This document shows positions 30,469 through 39,533 of a DNA stretch of 64,000 nt, piece after piece. The position numbers and the translations under genes are program-made. Every line of letters begins with the position of its first letter. Position 1 is the stretch's first letter. The notes beneath the pieces are model-generated. The model did no database searches, was not told where the DNA came from, and saw only the letters and a list, made by a program, of their open reading frames with translations. The stretch covers positions 160,932 through 224,931 of the forward strand of contig VGHB01000003.1 in the NCBI GenBank assembly GCA_016868355.1, written 5' to 3'. The DNA is from Betaproteobacteria bacterium. Lineage in GTDB: Bacteria > Pseudomonadota > Gammaproteobacteria > Burkholderiales > Burkholderiaceae_C.

Positions 30469-31572
30469 ATGACGACCCTCTTCGACCCCATCCGCATCGG
30501 CGACATCGAGTTGCGAACCCGATTGGTCATGGCCCCGCTCACCCGTAGCCGCGCCAAGGGCACGGTGCCCAACGACCTGATGCGCCAGTACTACGAGCAG
30601 CGCGCCAATCCCCAAACCGGTGCCGGTCTCATCATCACCGAGGCGGCGCAGATCAGCCCTGAAGGACAGGGCTACCTGGACACGCCTGGCATCCACAGCG
30701 AAGAGCAGGTGCAGGCCTGGAAGCCCATCACACAAGCGGTGCACGCCCAGGGTGGGCGCATCATGATTCAGCTGTGGCATGTGGGCCGTATCTCCCACAC
30801 CTCGCTGCAGCCTGGAGGCCAGCCTCCGGTGTCCTCAACAGACCGCGCCTCGGGCAGCAAGACCTACAACACCGAAGGCTTTGTCGACTGCTCAAAGCCC
30901 CGTGCATTGCGCACCGATGAGATGCCCCGCATCGTCGAAGACTATCGGCGCGCAGCGGCCAATGCGATCCGTGCGGGCTTTGATGGGGTGGAGGTGCACA
31001 GCGCCAACGGCTACCTCTTGGACCAATTTCTGCGTGACACCATCAACGACCGAACCGACGGGTACGGCGGCTCCATTGAGAACCGCGCCCGGTTGCTGCT
31101 GCAGGCGATGCAGGCGGTGACGCAGGAGATCGGCAGTGGGCGCACCGGCGTGCGGCTGTCGCCTATCACCCCCAGCAACGGTGCCACCCAAGACACCCAA
31201 GTGGGTGCGCTGTTCGACCACATCATGCGCAACCTGGCGCCGCTGGGCTTGGCCTATGTGCATGTGATCGAAGGGCAGACGGGCGGTGCGCGCGACCTCA
31301 CTGAAAAGGGCGTGCCGCCCTTTGACTACCAAGCCCTTCGCCAGCACTTCAAAGGCGCGTGGATGGTCAACAACGGCTACGACCTTGACATGGCCAGCGA
31401 CACGCTAGCGAGCGGACAAGCCGACCTTGTGGCCATCGGCCGGCCCTTCATCTGCAACCCAGACCTGGGCCGCCGTCTGCGCGAGGGCGCGCCCTTGGCT
31501 GAACTACAGCGGGAAACGCTGTACGGTGGCGGCGCAGCCGGCTACACCGACTACCCCTTGCTGCCGGCTTAA
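30469..31572 (+). CDS. Alkene reductase, Old Yellow Enzyme family (NemA-like)
   Basis: This 367-residue FMN flavoprotein is of the N-ethylmaleimide/xenobiotic reductase group, which reduces activated C=C bonds and nitro compounds with NADPH. It has LFDPIRIGDIELRTRLVMAPLTRSRA, the catalytic segment VEVHSANGYLLDQFLRDTIN (His/Asn pair), TDGYGGSIENRARLLL, and C-terminal AIGRPFICNPDL. NemR-type regulators are not adjacent. Confidence 0.92.
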   Translation: MTTLFDPIRIGDIELRTRLVMAPLTRSRAKGTVPNDLMRQYYEQRANPQTGAGLIITEAAQISPEGQGYLDTPGIHSEEQVQAWKPITQAVHAQGGRIMIQLWHVGRISHTSLQPGGQPPVSSTDRASGSKTYNTEGFVDCSKPRALRTDEMPRIVEDYRRAAANAIRAGFDGVEVHSANGYLLDQFLRDTINDRTDGYGGSIENRARLLLQAMQAVTQEIGSGRTGVRLSPITPSNGATQDTQVGALFDHIMRNLAPLGLAYVHVIEGQTGGARDLTEKGVPPFDYQALRQHFKGAWMVNNGYDLDMASDTLASGQADLVAIGRPFICNPDLGRRLREGAPLAELQRETLYGGGAAGYTDYPLLPA

Positions 31573-31582
31573 GCCAGGGCCC

Positions 31583-32176
31583 TCAACGCCGGTGCTGGCG
31601 GCCGGCCTTGCTGCGAAAGGCCTCGGCAACCGTCAATTCGCGCGGCCCGGGCAGCAGCTCGGCCACGTCACCAGCTTGCAGCGTACCTTCTTGCAGGACC
31701 GAGAGGTAGAAGCCGCTGAAGCCGCTTTGCACCATCATCTTGCTGGCGTGCTTGAAGCCCAAGGCCGCGTCAAATTTGCCGCAGGGCATACGCGGCTTGC
31801 TGATGGCCAGGGTGCAGTTTGCAAAGCGCAGGCGGTCGCCGATCCAGGCGTGGGTCTCCATCAAGCCGGCGATCGTGAGGTTTTCGCCCATCAGGCCAGG
31901 CGTGGGCTCTTCGTCCCAAGGCTGCGCCCGTGCCTGTGCGCGGACCGTCTTCCAAAATGCGTAGTGTTCTTGGGGGTAGGCGTACACCGCTTTGCCGCGC
32001 CCCCCATGCACCGTGGGATCGGCCTGCTCGTCACCGGACAGGCCCAGAGGGCCCACCTCCACCCGCGCGGCGGTGGGCTGCTTGCCATGAGCGGTCAGGA
32101 TGCTGCGGCCGTCGGCCACACTGGTTCGCTGTGCCCGGGCGGTGTTTACGCTGATCAAGCGAATGGGGATGTTCAT
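31583..32176 (-). CDS. MOSC-domain protein (YiiM-like)
   Basis: This 197-residue protein has a MOSC domain (molybdenum cofactor sulfurase C-terminal) and resembles YiiM, which takes part in detoxifying N-hydroxylated base analogues. Visible signatures are GDEQADPTVHGGRGKAVYAYP, GLMGENLTIAG and the conserved Cys in KPRMPCGKFD. The start at 32176 is supported by MNIPIRLISVNTARAQ. It is convergent with nemA-like. Confidence 0.85.
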   Translation of the reverse strand: MNIPIRLISVNTARAQRTSVADGRSILTAHGKQPTAARVEVGPLGLSGDEQADPTVHGGRGKAVYAYPQEHYAFWKTVRAQARAQPWDEEPTPGLMGENLTIAGLMETHAWIGDRLRFANCTLAISKPRMPCGKFDAALGFKHASKMMVQSGFSGFYLSVLQEGTLQAGDVAELLPGPRELTVAEAFRSKAGRQHRR

Positions 32177-32299
32177 TGAGGTGGGCTTGGCAAGGGTGAG
32201 CGGGTCAGCGCGCAAACAGCGGCAGTATGCAGCTGCGCCCCGGCGGCTTTTGCACAGCAGCGTAGCATCAGGCCTTTTCAACCCTTTTGCGAGCCCACC

Positions 32300-32692
32300 A
32301 TGTTCAACCACGTCATGCTCGGCACCAACGACATCGAGCGCGCCAAGGCCTTCTACGACGCCGTCTTGGGCGTGCTGGGCGCCGGCGAGCCGGTGCGTAA
32401 TGTATCGGCCAGCGGGCACGTCCGGCTGTTTTATCGCCACGAGGGCAGCGCTTTTTGCTTGACCCAGCCGATCAATGGCAAGCCTGCCACCGTGGCCAAC
32501 GGCGGCACCATTGGCTTCAAGTGCTCATCGCCTGAACAGGTCCTGCAGTTCCACGACGTGGCTGTGGCACATGGCGGTGTGTCGGTTGAAGACCCGCCGG
32601 GCCCGCGCACCGGTGGCCTGGGCACCTTGCACCTGGCCTATGTGCGCGACCCCGATGGGCACAAACTGTGCGCCCTGCACAGGCCCGGATGA
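32300..32692 (+). CDS. VOC family (glyoxalase-like) protein
   Basis: This 130-residue vicinal-oxygen-chelate protein starts MFNHVMLGTNDIERAKAFYDAVLGVLGAG and has YVRDPDGHKLCALH at the end; the His in each half fits metal ligands of the fold. It probably acts as a lyase, dioxygenase or resistance protein, with unknown substrate. Its stop overlaps the next start by four bases. Confidence 0.85.
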   Translation: MFNHVMLGTNDIERAKAFYDAVLGVLGAGEPVRNVSASGHVRLFYRHEGSAFCLTQPINGKPATVANGGTIGFKCSSPEQVLQFHDVAVAHGGVSVEDPPGPRTGGLGTLHLAYVRDPDGHKLCALHRPG

Positions 32693-32859
32693 CCGCGCAG
32701 GCGTTGCAAACCCTGATCCGCACCCGCATCCCGTTGGCGAACTTTTTGCAGCTGCGGGTTCAGGCGCTCGAGCCCGACCGTGCGGTCGTTGGCGCAGCGT
32801 TGGAGCCCAATCGCAACGGTCATGGCGCTCTGTTCGCCGCACTGCCGGCGCGGGCTTGA
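32689..32859 (+). pseudogene. Truncated YiiD-type thioesterase gene
   Basis: The 56 residues resemble only the first third of a YiiD C-terminal-type hotdog thioesterase (RTRIPLANFLQLRVQALEPDRAVVGAALEPNRNGHGALFA). Normal members are ~140-150 residues and continue after the GT/GALF helix; here the frame ends 13 bases before an 8-bp tandem repeat. The start is coupled to the VOC gene (ATGA). I infer a 3' deletion with repeat expansion at the breakpoint. Confidence 0.6.
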
Positions 32860-32870
32860 ACCCACGACCC

Positions 32871-32918
32871 ACGAGCCCGCGAGCCCGTGAGCCCGCGGGC
32901 CCGTGAGCCCGTGAGCCC
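32871..32918. repeat. Six tandem copies of an 8-bp unit
   Basis: Six consecutive octamers follow the consensus gtgagccc (variants acgagccc, gcgagccc and gcgggccc). The array directly touches the TAA stop of the gene on the minus strand (32919) and follows the truncated thioesterase frame. It lies outside any intact reading frame, so it is not a phase-variation tract in its present form. Confidence 0.9.
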
Positions 32919-33479
32919 TTATGGCACCAAGCTCTGGGCCTGCCAGGTCTGGGCGGCTGCATCCCAGCTCCAGCCGATGCGCCGATGTTGCGGGTGGCCC
33001 AGCTCCAGCCACTCCAGCTGATCCAACTGCACGCTCACCACGCTGAAGTTTTGACGCGCCATGGCCAGGTCCAGCTCGGGCTCGGCGGTGCCTGCCACAA
33101 GGGCCACGCCGGGGGCCGCTACCGTGGCGTAGTCGCGCCGAGCAGCCTCGGGCACCTTGGCCCAATGCATCTGCACCGCCCGGGGGTCTTCTAGGCGGGC
33201 CGCCTGCCCCGTGGTACGCAGTTGCCGCCGGTGTCCAGGGTCCCACATCAGCAGGGCCACCTGGGGGCAGGCGTCGATCTCGCGCAACTTCTGGGTGCGG
33301 GTGTCGGTATAAAAAAGCAGCCGACGTTGCTCAGACATCACCTGCCGCAGGATCAGGTGTCGGGCCTGGGGCCCTTGGTCCCCTTGGGTGCACAAAGCCA
33401 CCACCCGCCACGGGTGTCGGCGGTCGGCGCCGGCGCGAGTCAGTTCGCGCCAGACGGTTTCGGCATTCAGGCTGTGCAT
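32919..33479 (-). CDS. Pyridoxamine 5'-phosphate oxidase-like FMN-binding protein
   Basis: This 186-residue protein has a PNPOx-like split-barrel domain (RRHPWRVVALCTQGDQGPQARHLILRQV, LLFYTDTRTQKLREIDACPQVALLMWDPGHRRQLR) and a short C-terminal dimerisation strand (RIGWSWDAAAQTWQAQSL). It belongs to the group of PNPOx-like proteins distinct from PdxH, which lacks a known substrate. I chose the Met at 33479; the frame is open to 33530. Confidence 0.8.
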   Translation of the reverse strand: MHSLNAETVWRELTRAGADRRHPWRVVALCTQGDQGPQARHLILRQVMSEQRRLLFYTDTRTQKLREIDACPQVALLMWDPGHRRQLRTTGQAARLEDPRAVQMHWAKVPEAARRDYATVAAPGVALVAGTAEPELDLAMARQNFSVVSVQLDQLEWLELGHPQHRRIGWSWDAAAQTWQAQSLVP

Positions 33480-33666
33480 GCCGGGCGCAGGATACCTCCC
33501 GAGCAGCCTGGCCCCAGGGGGCAGGGCCATGGCGCGCCCGGTCAGCGTTGGCCAGCATCACATTATGCGTTTCTTGCATAGATGTGCGGGTGGGATGGCG
33601 GGTGTCTCACTACACTTGAATGCGCTGCAGTCCCGAATCTGGCCCGGCGCCGTGGCCGGCGACGAT

Positions 33667-33721
33667 GAAACGGGGTCAGGGTCTGATCACTCGATAGGTG
33701 CTCTGAATTTGACCCGATTTC
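33667..33721. repeat. REP-like inverted repeat upstream of pckG
   Basis: The 12-mer gaaacggggtca (33667-33678) and tgacccgatttc (33710-33721) form an inverted repeat with two mismatches around a ~31-nt centre containing gtctgatcac and ggtgctctga. Sequences of this GGGGTCA...TGACCC type are typical of REP/REPIN elements mobilised by RAYT transposases. No RAYT gene is in the window. It lies 36 bp before the pckG start, so it could also influence that leader. Confidence 0.4.
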
Positions 33722-33757
33722 ACCTTAACGGCACTTAACTTTCCGCAAGGAGCCATT

Positions 33758-35635
33758 GTGCACAACAACGCCGGTTACCCCGAGCTTCGGGTGCCTGCCT
33801 ATGTTCACCATTCAGGCCTGGTTCGCTGGGTCCAGGAGGTTGCCACCCTCACCAAAGCCCGCAACGTCTACTGGTGCGACGGCTCGCAAGCCGAGTACCA
33901 CCGCCTGTGCGGCGAACTGGTGGCAGCGGGCACCATGAGGCGGCTCAACCCAGCACGGCGGCCCAACAGCTACCTGGCCTGTAGCGACCCCTCCGATGTG
34001 GCCCGGGTGGAAGACCGGACCTTCATCTGCAGCCAGAAGAAGGAAGATGCGGGCCCCACCAACAACTGGATGGCCCCGGCTGACATGCGCGCGCTGCTGC
34101 AGACCGGCGACCAAGCCCTCTTCAAGGGGGCGATGAAGGGCCGCACCCTATATGTGGTGCCCTTTTCCATGGGCCCCATTGGGTCGCCGATTGCCCACAT
34201 CGGCGTGGAACTCTCCGACAGCCCCTATGTCGCGGTGAGCATGCGTCTGATGACACGCATGGGCCGCGCCGTGGTGGATGTGCTGGGTGTCGATGGCGAG
34301 TTCGTGCCCTGTGTGCACACCGTGGGTGCTCCCCTGGCCGAAGGCCAAGCGGATGTGGCCTGGCCCTGCAACAAGACCAAATACATCGTCCACTACCCCG
34401 AGACCCGCGAGATCTGGAGCTACGGATCGGGCTACGGCGGCAACGCCCTCTTGGGCAAGAAGTGCTTCGCGCTGCGCATCGCCTCCACCATGGGGCGTGA
34501 CCAAGGCTGGTTGGCCGAACACATGTTGGTGTTGGGCGTCACCCAGCCCAATGGCGTCAAGCGCCATGTGGCTGCTGCCTTCCCCAGCGCCTGCGGCAAG
34601 ACCAACTTTGCGATGCTGATCCCACCGGCGGGTTTGAAGGACGCCCAGGGCCACACCTGGAAGGTGACCACCATCGGTGACGACATCGCTTGGATCAAGC
34701 CCGGTGCCGATGGCAAGCTCTACGCCATCAACCCCGAGGCCGGCTATTTCGGCGTAGCCCCGGGCACCAACGACAAGACCAATCCGAACTGCATGGCATC
34801 GCTGCGGAGCGATGCCATCTTCACCAATGTGGCGCTCACGCCCGACGGTGATGTGTGGTGGGAAGGCATGACCGACACGCCGCCGGCCGAACTGACCGAT
34901 TGGCAGGGTCAGCGCTGGACGCCTGAGATCGCCAAGCAAACCGGAGCCAAGGCCGCCCACCCCAACGCCCGCTTCACCGTGGCCGCTACCAACAACCCGG
35001 TGCTGGATGCCGATTGGGACAACCCCCATGGCATGGCCATCGACGCCTTCATCTTCGGTGGCCGTCGCAGCACCACGGTACCGCTGGTGACCGAGGCGCG
35101 CAACTGGGTGGAAGGCGTTTACATGGCCGCCACCATGGGCAGCGAAACCACCGCTGCGGCCGCAGGCCAGCAAGGCGTGGTGCGCCGAGACCCCTTCGCC
35201 ATGCTGCCCTTCATGGGCTACAACATGAGCGACTATTTTCAGCACTGGCTGGCCCTTGGCAAGAAGCTGCAAGCCCAAGGGGTCACCTTGCCGCGCATTT
35301 ACTGCGTTAACTGGTTCCGCAAAGGCGCTGATGGCACGTTCGCCTGGCCCGGTTATGGCGAAAACATGCGGGTGCTCAAGTGGATGCTCGAACGAGTGGA
35401 CGGCCAGGCCGACGGCGTGGAACATGCCGTGGGCATCAGCCCGCGCTATGAAGATCTGTCGTGGGCTGGCCTGAAATTCAGCCGCGACCAGTTCGACAGC
35501 GTCATCAGCATCGACCGCCAGGCTTGGGCCGATGAGCTGAAGCTGCACGATGAATTGTTCGAGCAGCTCGCCTATCACCTGCCCGAGGAATTGCGCCAGA
35601 CCAGGGCGCAGATCGCACAGCGCCTGGCCGCTTGA
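33758..35635 (+). CDS. pckG: Phosphoenolpyruvate carboxykinase (GTP)
   Basis: This 625-residue gluconeogenic enzyme converts oxaloacetate and GTP to PEP, CO2 and GDP. The GTP-type kinase-1 loop [12 protein letters not shown], with its reactive Cys, is near residue 275. [18 protein letters not shown] and [33 protein letters not shown] are also present. The start is GTG at 33758, preceded by a good aaggag site six bases upstream. The sugar-dehydrogenase gene follows after 93 bp. Confidence 0.95.
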   Translation: MHNNAGYPELRVPAYVHHSGLVRWVQEVATLTKARNVYWCDGSQAEYHRLCGELVAAGTMRRLNPARRPNSYLACSDPSDVARVEDRTFICSQKKEDAGPTNNWMAPADMRALLQTGDQALFKGAMKGRTLYVVPFSMGPIGSPIAHIGVELSDSPYVAVSMRLMTRMGRAVVDVLGVDGEFVPCVHTVGAPLAEGQADVAWPCNKTKYIVHYPETREIWSYGSGYGGNALLGKKCFALRIASTMGRDQGWLAEHMLVLGVTQPNGVKRHVAAAFPSACGKTNFAMLIPPAGLKDAQGHTWKVTTIGDDIAWIKPGADGKLYAINPEAGYFGVAPGTNDKTNPNCMASLRSDAIFTNVALTPDGDVWWEGMTDTPPAELTDWQGQRWTPEIAKQTGAKAAHPNARFTVAATNNPVLDADWDNPHGMAIDAFIFGGRRSTTVPLVTEARNWVEGVYMAATMGSETTAAAAGQQGVVRRDPFAMLPFMGYNMSDYFQHWLALGKKLQAQGVTLPRIYCVNWFRKGADGTFAWPGYGENMRVLKWMLERVDGQADGVEHAVGISPRYEDLSWAGLKFSRDQFDSVISIDRQAWADELKLHDELFEQLAYHLPEELRQTRAQIAQRLAA

Positions 35636-35728
35636 AACTGGGTGTTTCGTAGGGTCTTAGGGGTAACTTTGCAGCGCCAGGGCTTATGGTCATGGCTCTT
35701 GCTAGGACAACCCACAGGAGACACACCC

Positions 35729-36994
35729 ATGGCAAACCCCCACAACTCTTGCACCCTGAGCTGGCCCCAGGCTGGTGTCTGGGCCGCATCTGCCCTGGTG
35801 GCTCTGCTGGCCGGCTGCGCGTCGCAGTCCGCCGCGCCGCCCACCGTTTCAGCCGCAGTCACCGCACCCGTGGCCCAAGCTTGGCAGCAGGGCCGCACCG
35901 CCGATCAGGCCAACTCCACCTTGGCCCCCTTGGCCGGCAAGCTGACGGTGACTCCGCCCGAGCAGATCGCGCTGGACAAGCTGAAGGTACCTGCGGGCTT
36001 CAAGGTTGAGCTGTGGGCACATGGCTTGCCCGGGGGACGCGCCATGGCCCGCGCTGACAACGGCAAGATTTACGTGGGCACCCGCGGCATCGGCCGGGTC
36101 TATGAGATCACCGACAACGGCGGGCAGCGCACGGTGCGCACCGTCGTGGACAAGCTGACCCAGCCGGCCGGCGTGGCGGTACGGGGCAATACCCTGTATG
36201 TGTTCGCCATCAATCGGGTGCTGCGTTTTGATGACATCGCCCTGAACCCGAATGTGGCGCCGGTGGACATGACCGCGGCCTTCAACCTGCCGCCTGAGCA
36301 GCACCACAACTGGAAGTACGTCGCCTTCGGGCCGGACGGCAAGCTCTATGTGCCCTTTGGCGCGCCTTGCAACATCTGCATCCCCGGGCAGGAGTACGCG
36401 CAGATCCGCCGCTACAACGCCGACGGATCGGGCATGGAAGTGATCGCCCGTGGCGTGCGCAACACGGTGGGCTTTGATTGGCACCCGACCACGCGCGAAC
36501 TGTGGTTCACCGACCACGGCCGCGACTGGATGGGCGACAACGCCCCTGAAGACGAACTCAACCGCATGAGCAAGGTCGGCCTGAACTTCGGCTTCCCCTA
36601 TTGCCATGCCGGCGGTGTGCCCGACCGTGACATTGTCAAGGCCAATCCCTGCGAGGGCGTGACCCTGCCGGTGACCACGATGGGCCCGCACACCGCGGTG
36701 ATGGGCGTGAAGTTCTACACCGGCAACATGTTCCCGGCTGAGTACAAGAACGCGATGTTCATTGCGCGCAAGGGTTCCTGGAACCGCAGCCAACGCTCGG
36801 GCTTTGATGTGGTGACCGTGACGGCCGATGCCAGCGGACGCAACGCACAGGTCAAGCCCTTCCTCACAGGCTTTCTCAACAGCGACCAAAGCTTCAATGG
36901 GCGCCCGGCCTACATCCACCAGCAGCCTGACGGCTCGCTGCTGATTTCGGATGAGCAAATGGGCGCCATCTACCGGGTAAGCTACGGCCGATGA
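35729..36994 (+). CDS. PQQ-dependent sugar dehydrogenase-like lipoprotein (sorbosone dehydrogenase type)
   Basis: This 421-residue lipoprotein has a signal ending in lipobox LLAGCAS (Cys near residue 30). The six-bladed beta-propeller of the soluble glucose/sorbosone dehydrogenase family follows, with VPAGFKVELWAHGLPGGRAMA, ARGVRNTVGFDWHPTTRELWFTDHGRDWMGDNAPEDELN (His-containing PQQ/Ca site) and ARKGSWNRSQRSGFDVV. The start at 35729 has a caggag site. A diheme-type cytochrome c overlaps its stop, a likely electron acceptor. Confidence 0.85.
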   Translation: MANPHNSCTLSWPQAGVWAASALVALLAGCASQSAAPPTVSAAVTAPVAQAWQQGRTADQANSTLAPLAGKLTVTPPEQIALDKLKVPAGFKVELWAHGLPGGRAMARADNGKIYVGTRGIGRVYEITDNGGQRTVRTVVDKLTQPAGVAVRGNTLYVFAINRVLRFDDIALNPNVAPVDMTAAFNLPPEQHHNWKYVAFGPDGKLYVPFGAPCNICIPGQEYAQIRRYNADGSGMEVIARGVRNTVGFDWHPTTRELWFTDHGRDWMGDNAPEDELNRMSKVGLNFGFPYCHAGGVPDRDIVKANPCEGVTLPVTTMGPHTAVMGVKFYTGNMFPAEYKNAMFIARKGSWNRSQRSGFDVVTVTADASGRNAQVKPFLTGFLNSDQSFNGRPAYIHQQPDGSLLISDEQMGAIYRVSYGR

Positions 36995-37620
36995 GCCCAA
37001 GCGCAGGCGCCGTGGCGGACCGGGCCAGGGCTGCCGGGCGCGCAGCCCCGTTCTCGGCCGCGGCCCTGGCCTGGGTTTTTGCACTGTGGGCGAGCCTAGT
37101 CCTGCCCGTGTCCGCTGCGCCGCCACCGCGGCTCAACCAGTGCCTGTCTTGCCACGGGGCTGACGGCCGTTCGCCGCAGCCCATGATTCCGCACCTGGCC
37201 TCACAACCCCGGGTGTTCTTGGAAAACACCTTGATCATGATTCGCGAGGGCTTGCGGCCGGTCCCGGCCAAGCGCGGCCTGCTCGACGGCGCGGGCGATG
37301 CGGAGGTCAGCGCGCTGGCCGACTACTTCAGCCGCCAGCCCGCACCGATGGGCCCTGCAATGCGTGACGAAGCGGCTTTTCAGCGCGGCCAAGCCCTGGC
37401 TGCTCAAGGCCTGTGCGGCACCTGTCACTTGCCCAACTATGCCGGGCAGCAGCAGATGCCCAGGCTGGCTGGCCAGCGCGAGGACTACCTGAGCCATTCG
37501 ATGAAGCGCTTCCGTGACAACCAAGCCGAAGGCCGCGACACGATGATGAACGGTGTGCTGCGCGGCTTCAGCGATGCCGCTGTGGCCGATCTGGCCCACT
37601 ACTTCTCGCTGTTGCGCTGA
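36991..37620 (+). CDS. Diheme cytochrome c (c4-like)
   Basis: This 209-residue protein has an N-terminal signal segment ([21 protein letters not shown]) and two heme c attachment sites, CLSCH near residue 51 and CGTCH near 140. Downstream Met residues ([14 protein letters not shown]) are candidates for axial ligands, as in cytochrome c4. The ATG at 36991 overlaps the dehydrogenase stop (ATGA), which suggests that the two act as a periplasmic redox pair. Confidence 0.88.
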   Translation: MSPSAGAVADRARAAGRAAPFSAAALAWVFALWASLVLPVSAAPPPRLNQCLSCHGADGRSPQPMIPHLASQPRVFLENTLIMIREGLRPVPAKRGLLDGAGDAEVSALADYFSRQPAPMGPAMRDEAAFQRGQALAAQGLCGTCHLPNYAGQQQMPRLAGQREDYLSHSMKRFRDNQAEGRDTMMNGVLRGFSDAAVADLAHYFSLLR

Positions 37621-37655
37621 GTGGGTGCGCCTCAGGCCCGGGCGACAATGCGCCC

Positions 37656-38420
37656 ATGAAGGCCGACCTCACCAACACCGAAATCGATGAACTCGACAGC
37701 CTGCTGCAGCAGGCGCCAGAGCCGCTGAAAGCCTTGGACGTCGTATCCTTGGATGGCTACTTGTGTGCGGTGGCCGTGCAGCCTCGGATCGTGTCGCCCG
37801 AAGACTGGTTGGCGCGCGCCCTGGACACCGAAGGCAGCCGCTGGCCGGCGGCTGGTACCGACGAAGCCTGGTTGGCCCGGGTCAAGGCACTGATGCAGCG
37901 GCGCTTTGAGGCCCTGGTGCGCGGTCTGGCTGAAGAAGGGGGCTTTGACCCGGTCGTCAGTGACCTGGCGGCTGCGCAGGAGCAGGTGCCAGGCGGGGCA
38001 CGGGGCGAGTCGCAGGATGAAGCGCTTTCGGACGAGGACCTGGCCGACTTGCCGACCTATTCCGGGCCTCTGATGTATTGGGCTTCGGGCTTTCTGTACG
38101 GCGCGCAAACCTTCGAAGGCCTGATGGGGCACCCTGACGATGCTGTGCACCTTGCGATATCGCGCATCCTGCGCCACCTGCCTGTGCAAAACGAGGAAGA
38201 ACGGACCCTGGTGACTGAGTTGGCCCGACAAGCACCTTTGCGCGACGACGCGCATGCTATCGAAGACACGGTGGAGGCTGCGGTGACCTTGTGGGGCCTG
38301 ACCGCCCAGGCCCGTTTGGCGGTGCGCACCGTGCAGCGCGAAAGCGCCAAGGTCGGCCGCAACGACCCCTGTCCCTGTGGCAGCGGCAAGAAATACAAAC
38401 AGTGCCACGGCCGGGCCTGA
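37656..38420 (+). CDS. UPF0149 (YecA-like) protein with C-terminal SEC-C zinc motif
   Basis: This 254-residue protein combines a UPF0149 helical domain ([28 protein letters not shown]) with a SEC-C motif at the extreme C-terminus ([17 protein letters not shown]), as in YecA and SecA, where it binds zinc and contacts ribosomes. YecA-type proteins have been linked to the Sec pathway; the exact role is unclear. A second UPF0149 protein without SEC-C is encoded at 39534-40157 on the other strand. Confidence 0.88.
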   Translation: MKADLTNTEIDELDSLLQQAPEPLKALDVVSLDGYLCAVAVQPRIVSPEDWLARALDTEGSRWPAAGTDEAWLARVKALMQRRFEALVRGLAEEGGFDPVVSDLAAAQEQVPGGARGESQDEALSDEDLADLPTYSGPLMYWASGFLYGAQTFEGLMGHPDDAVHLAISRILRHLPVQNEEERTLVTELARQAPLRDDAHAIEDTVEAAVTLWGLTAQARLAVRTVQRESAKVGRNDPCPCGSGKKYKQCHGRA

Positions 38421-38433
38421 TGCGCTTGGGCCC

Positions 38434-39270
38434 ATGCTGATGCGGCTGCAGATTCTGTCCGACCTGCACTTGGAAACCGAGGTCTTCGAGCCCGAACCTG
38501 CGCCCGGCGCCGATTTGCTGGTGCTGGCCGGCGACATCGATTCCAGCTGGCAAGGCTATGCGCGCTTTGCCGGCTGGCCGGTACCGGTCCTGGTGGTGCC
38601 GGGCAACCACGAGTTCGACCGGCGCGAATTGCGAACCGCGCTGCCGGCCTTTCGGGACCACTGCGCGCATTTGGGGCTGCAGGTACTGGAGCGTGACGAA
38701 TGGGTGTACACCGATAAGCAGGGCCGCTGCGTCCGCTTTTTGGGCACCGTGCGGTGGAGCGATTTCGAGGTGTTTGGCCCAGCTTTGCAGGCCAAGGCCA
38801 TCAAGGCAGCGGGCTACTTCCAGAAGGTGATGCAGGCCACCTACGACGGCCGGGTGTTCGATGCCGCGGCCGTTCGCAAGGAGGCCTTGGCCTGCAGGGC
38901 CTGGTTGAAGGCGCAGCTGGACGCGGGGGCCGCTGCGCCCGCGCCCCTGTGGCCGGGCCAAAGCGGCGCAGACGCCGGTGGGCACCGCACGGGCGTTGAT
39001 GCCACCGTGGTGATCACCCACTTTGCGCCCAGCCTGCGCAGTGCAGACCCCCGATACGGTCAGCAGCCCACCACGGCGAGCTTTTGCAATTCCGATGAGG
39101 AACTGATGCGCTTTGCCGATGGATGGATACACGGCCATGTGCATTGGCGCAGCGACTACCGATGGCCGCGTCCGGACGGCGGCTCAACCCGGGTGATCTG
39201 CCAGGCCCGTGGGCTGCCCCGCAAGGGTGAGTCTGAGGGCTTCGACCCCTTGCGCCTGTTCAAGGTTTGA
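38434..39270 (+). CDS. Calcineurin-like metallophosphoesterase
   Basis: This 278-residue metallophosphoesterase has SDLHLE near residue 8, VLAGDID near 30, VPGNHEFD near 53 and the final metal site WIHGHVHWRSDY near 232. It lacks a signal peptide. It may hydrolyse nucleotides or phosphodiesters; the substrate is unknown. ATG 38440 is an alternative start. Confidence 0.85.
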   Translation: MLMRLQILSDLHLETEVFEPEPAPGADLLVLAGDIDSSWQGYARFAGWPVPVLVVPGNHEFDRRELRTALPAFRDHCAHLGLQVLERDEWVYTDKQGRCVRFLGTVRWSDFEVFGPALQAKAIKAAGYFQKVMQATYDGRVFDAAAVRKEALACRAWLKAQLDAGAAAPAPLWPGQSGADAGGHRTGVDATVVITHFAPSLRSADPRYGQQPTTASFCNSDEELMRFADGWIHGHVHWRSDYRWPRPDGGSTRVICQARGLPRKGESEGFDPLRLFKV

Positions 39271-39292
39271 TCGGGTGCAAAGCCGGGAGTAA

Positions 39293-39490
39293 GGCCAGCT
39301 TCGAAAGTGCAAACGCTGGGTTGATTGCGGCCCGGTCGCCGAGCAGATTGCAGCGGTGGCTCAGCGATACAAGCCCGACCTGATGATCATGGGTGTTCAA
39401 GGGCATAGCAGCCTGGGCAACTTGGTGATGGGCCTGGGTGCCAAGCAGGTGTTGGCGTGCGCCGCGGTTCAGGCTCTGTTCGTGCGCTGA
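39293..39490 (+). pseudogene. C-terminal remnant of a universal stress protein (UspA)
   Basis: After a TAA at 39290 the frame reads WVDCGPVAEQIAAVAQRYKPDLMIMG, then VQGHSSLGNLVMGLGAKQVLACA, then LFVR and stop. This is the ATP-binding C-terminal half of a UspA domain (IVMGxxGxSxLxxLxxGSxxxxV pattern, though GS is GA here). The N-terminal half, about 80 residues, is missing, and no start codon lies at a sensible place. I infer a truncated gene. Confidence 0.65.
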
Positions 39491-39533
39491 AGCCTTGCCC
39501 GCAGCCGCTTGCCGCCAAGGGGGCTTAGCGGTC

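Noticed and set aside
32871..32918. Phase-variable coding repeat
   Set aside because: The octamer array lies outside any intact reading frame, after the truncated thioesterase stop and before the neighbour's stop.
34148..35578. Minus-strand frame of 476 codons opposite pckG
   Set aside because: Antisense of the carboxykinase; composition (His, Gly, Val rich) is that of a shadow frame.
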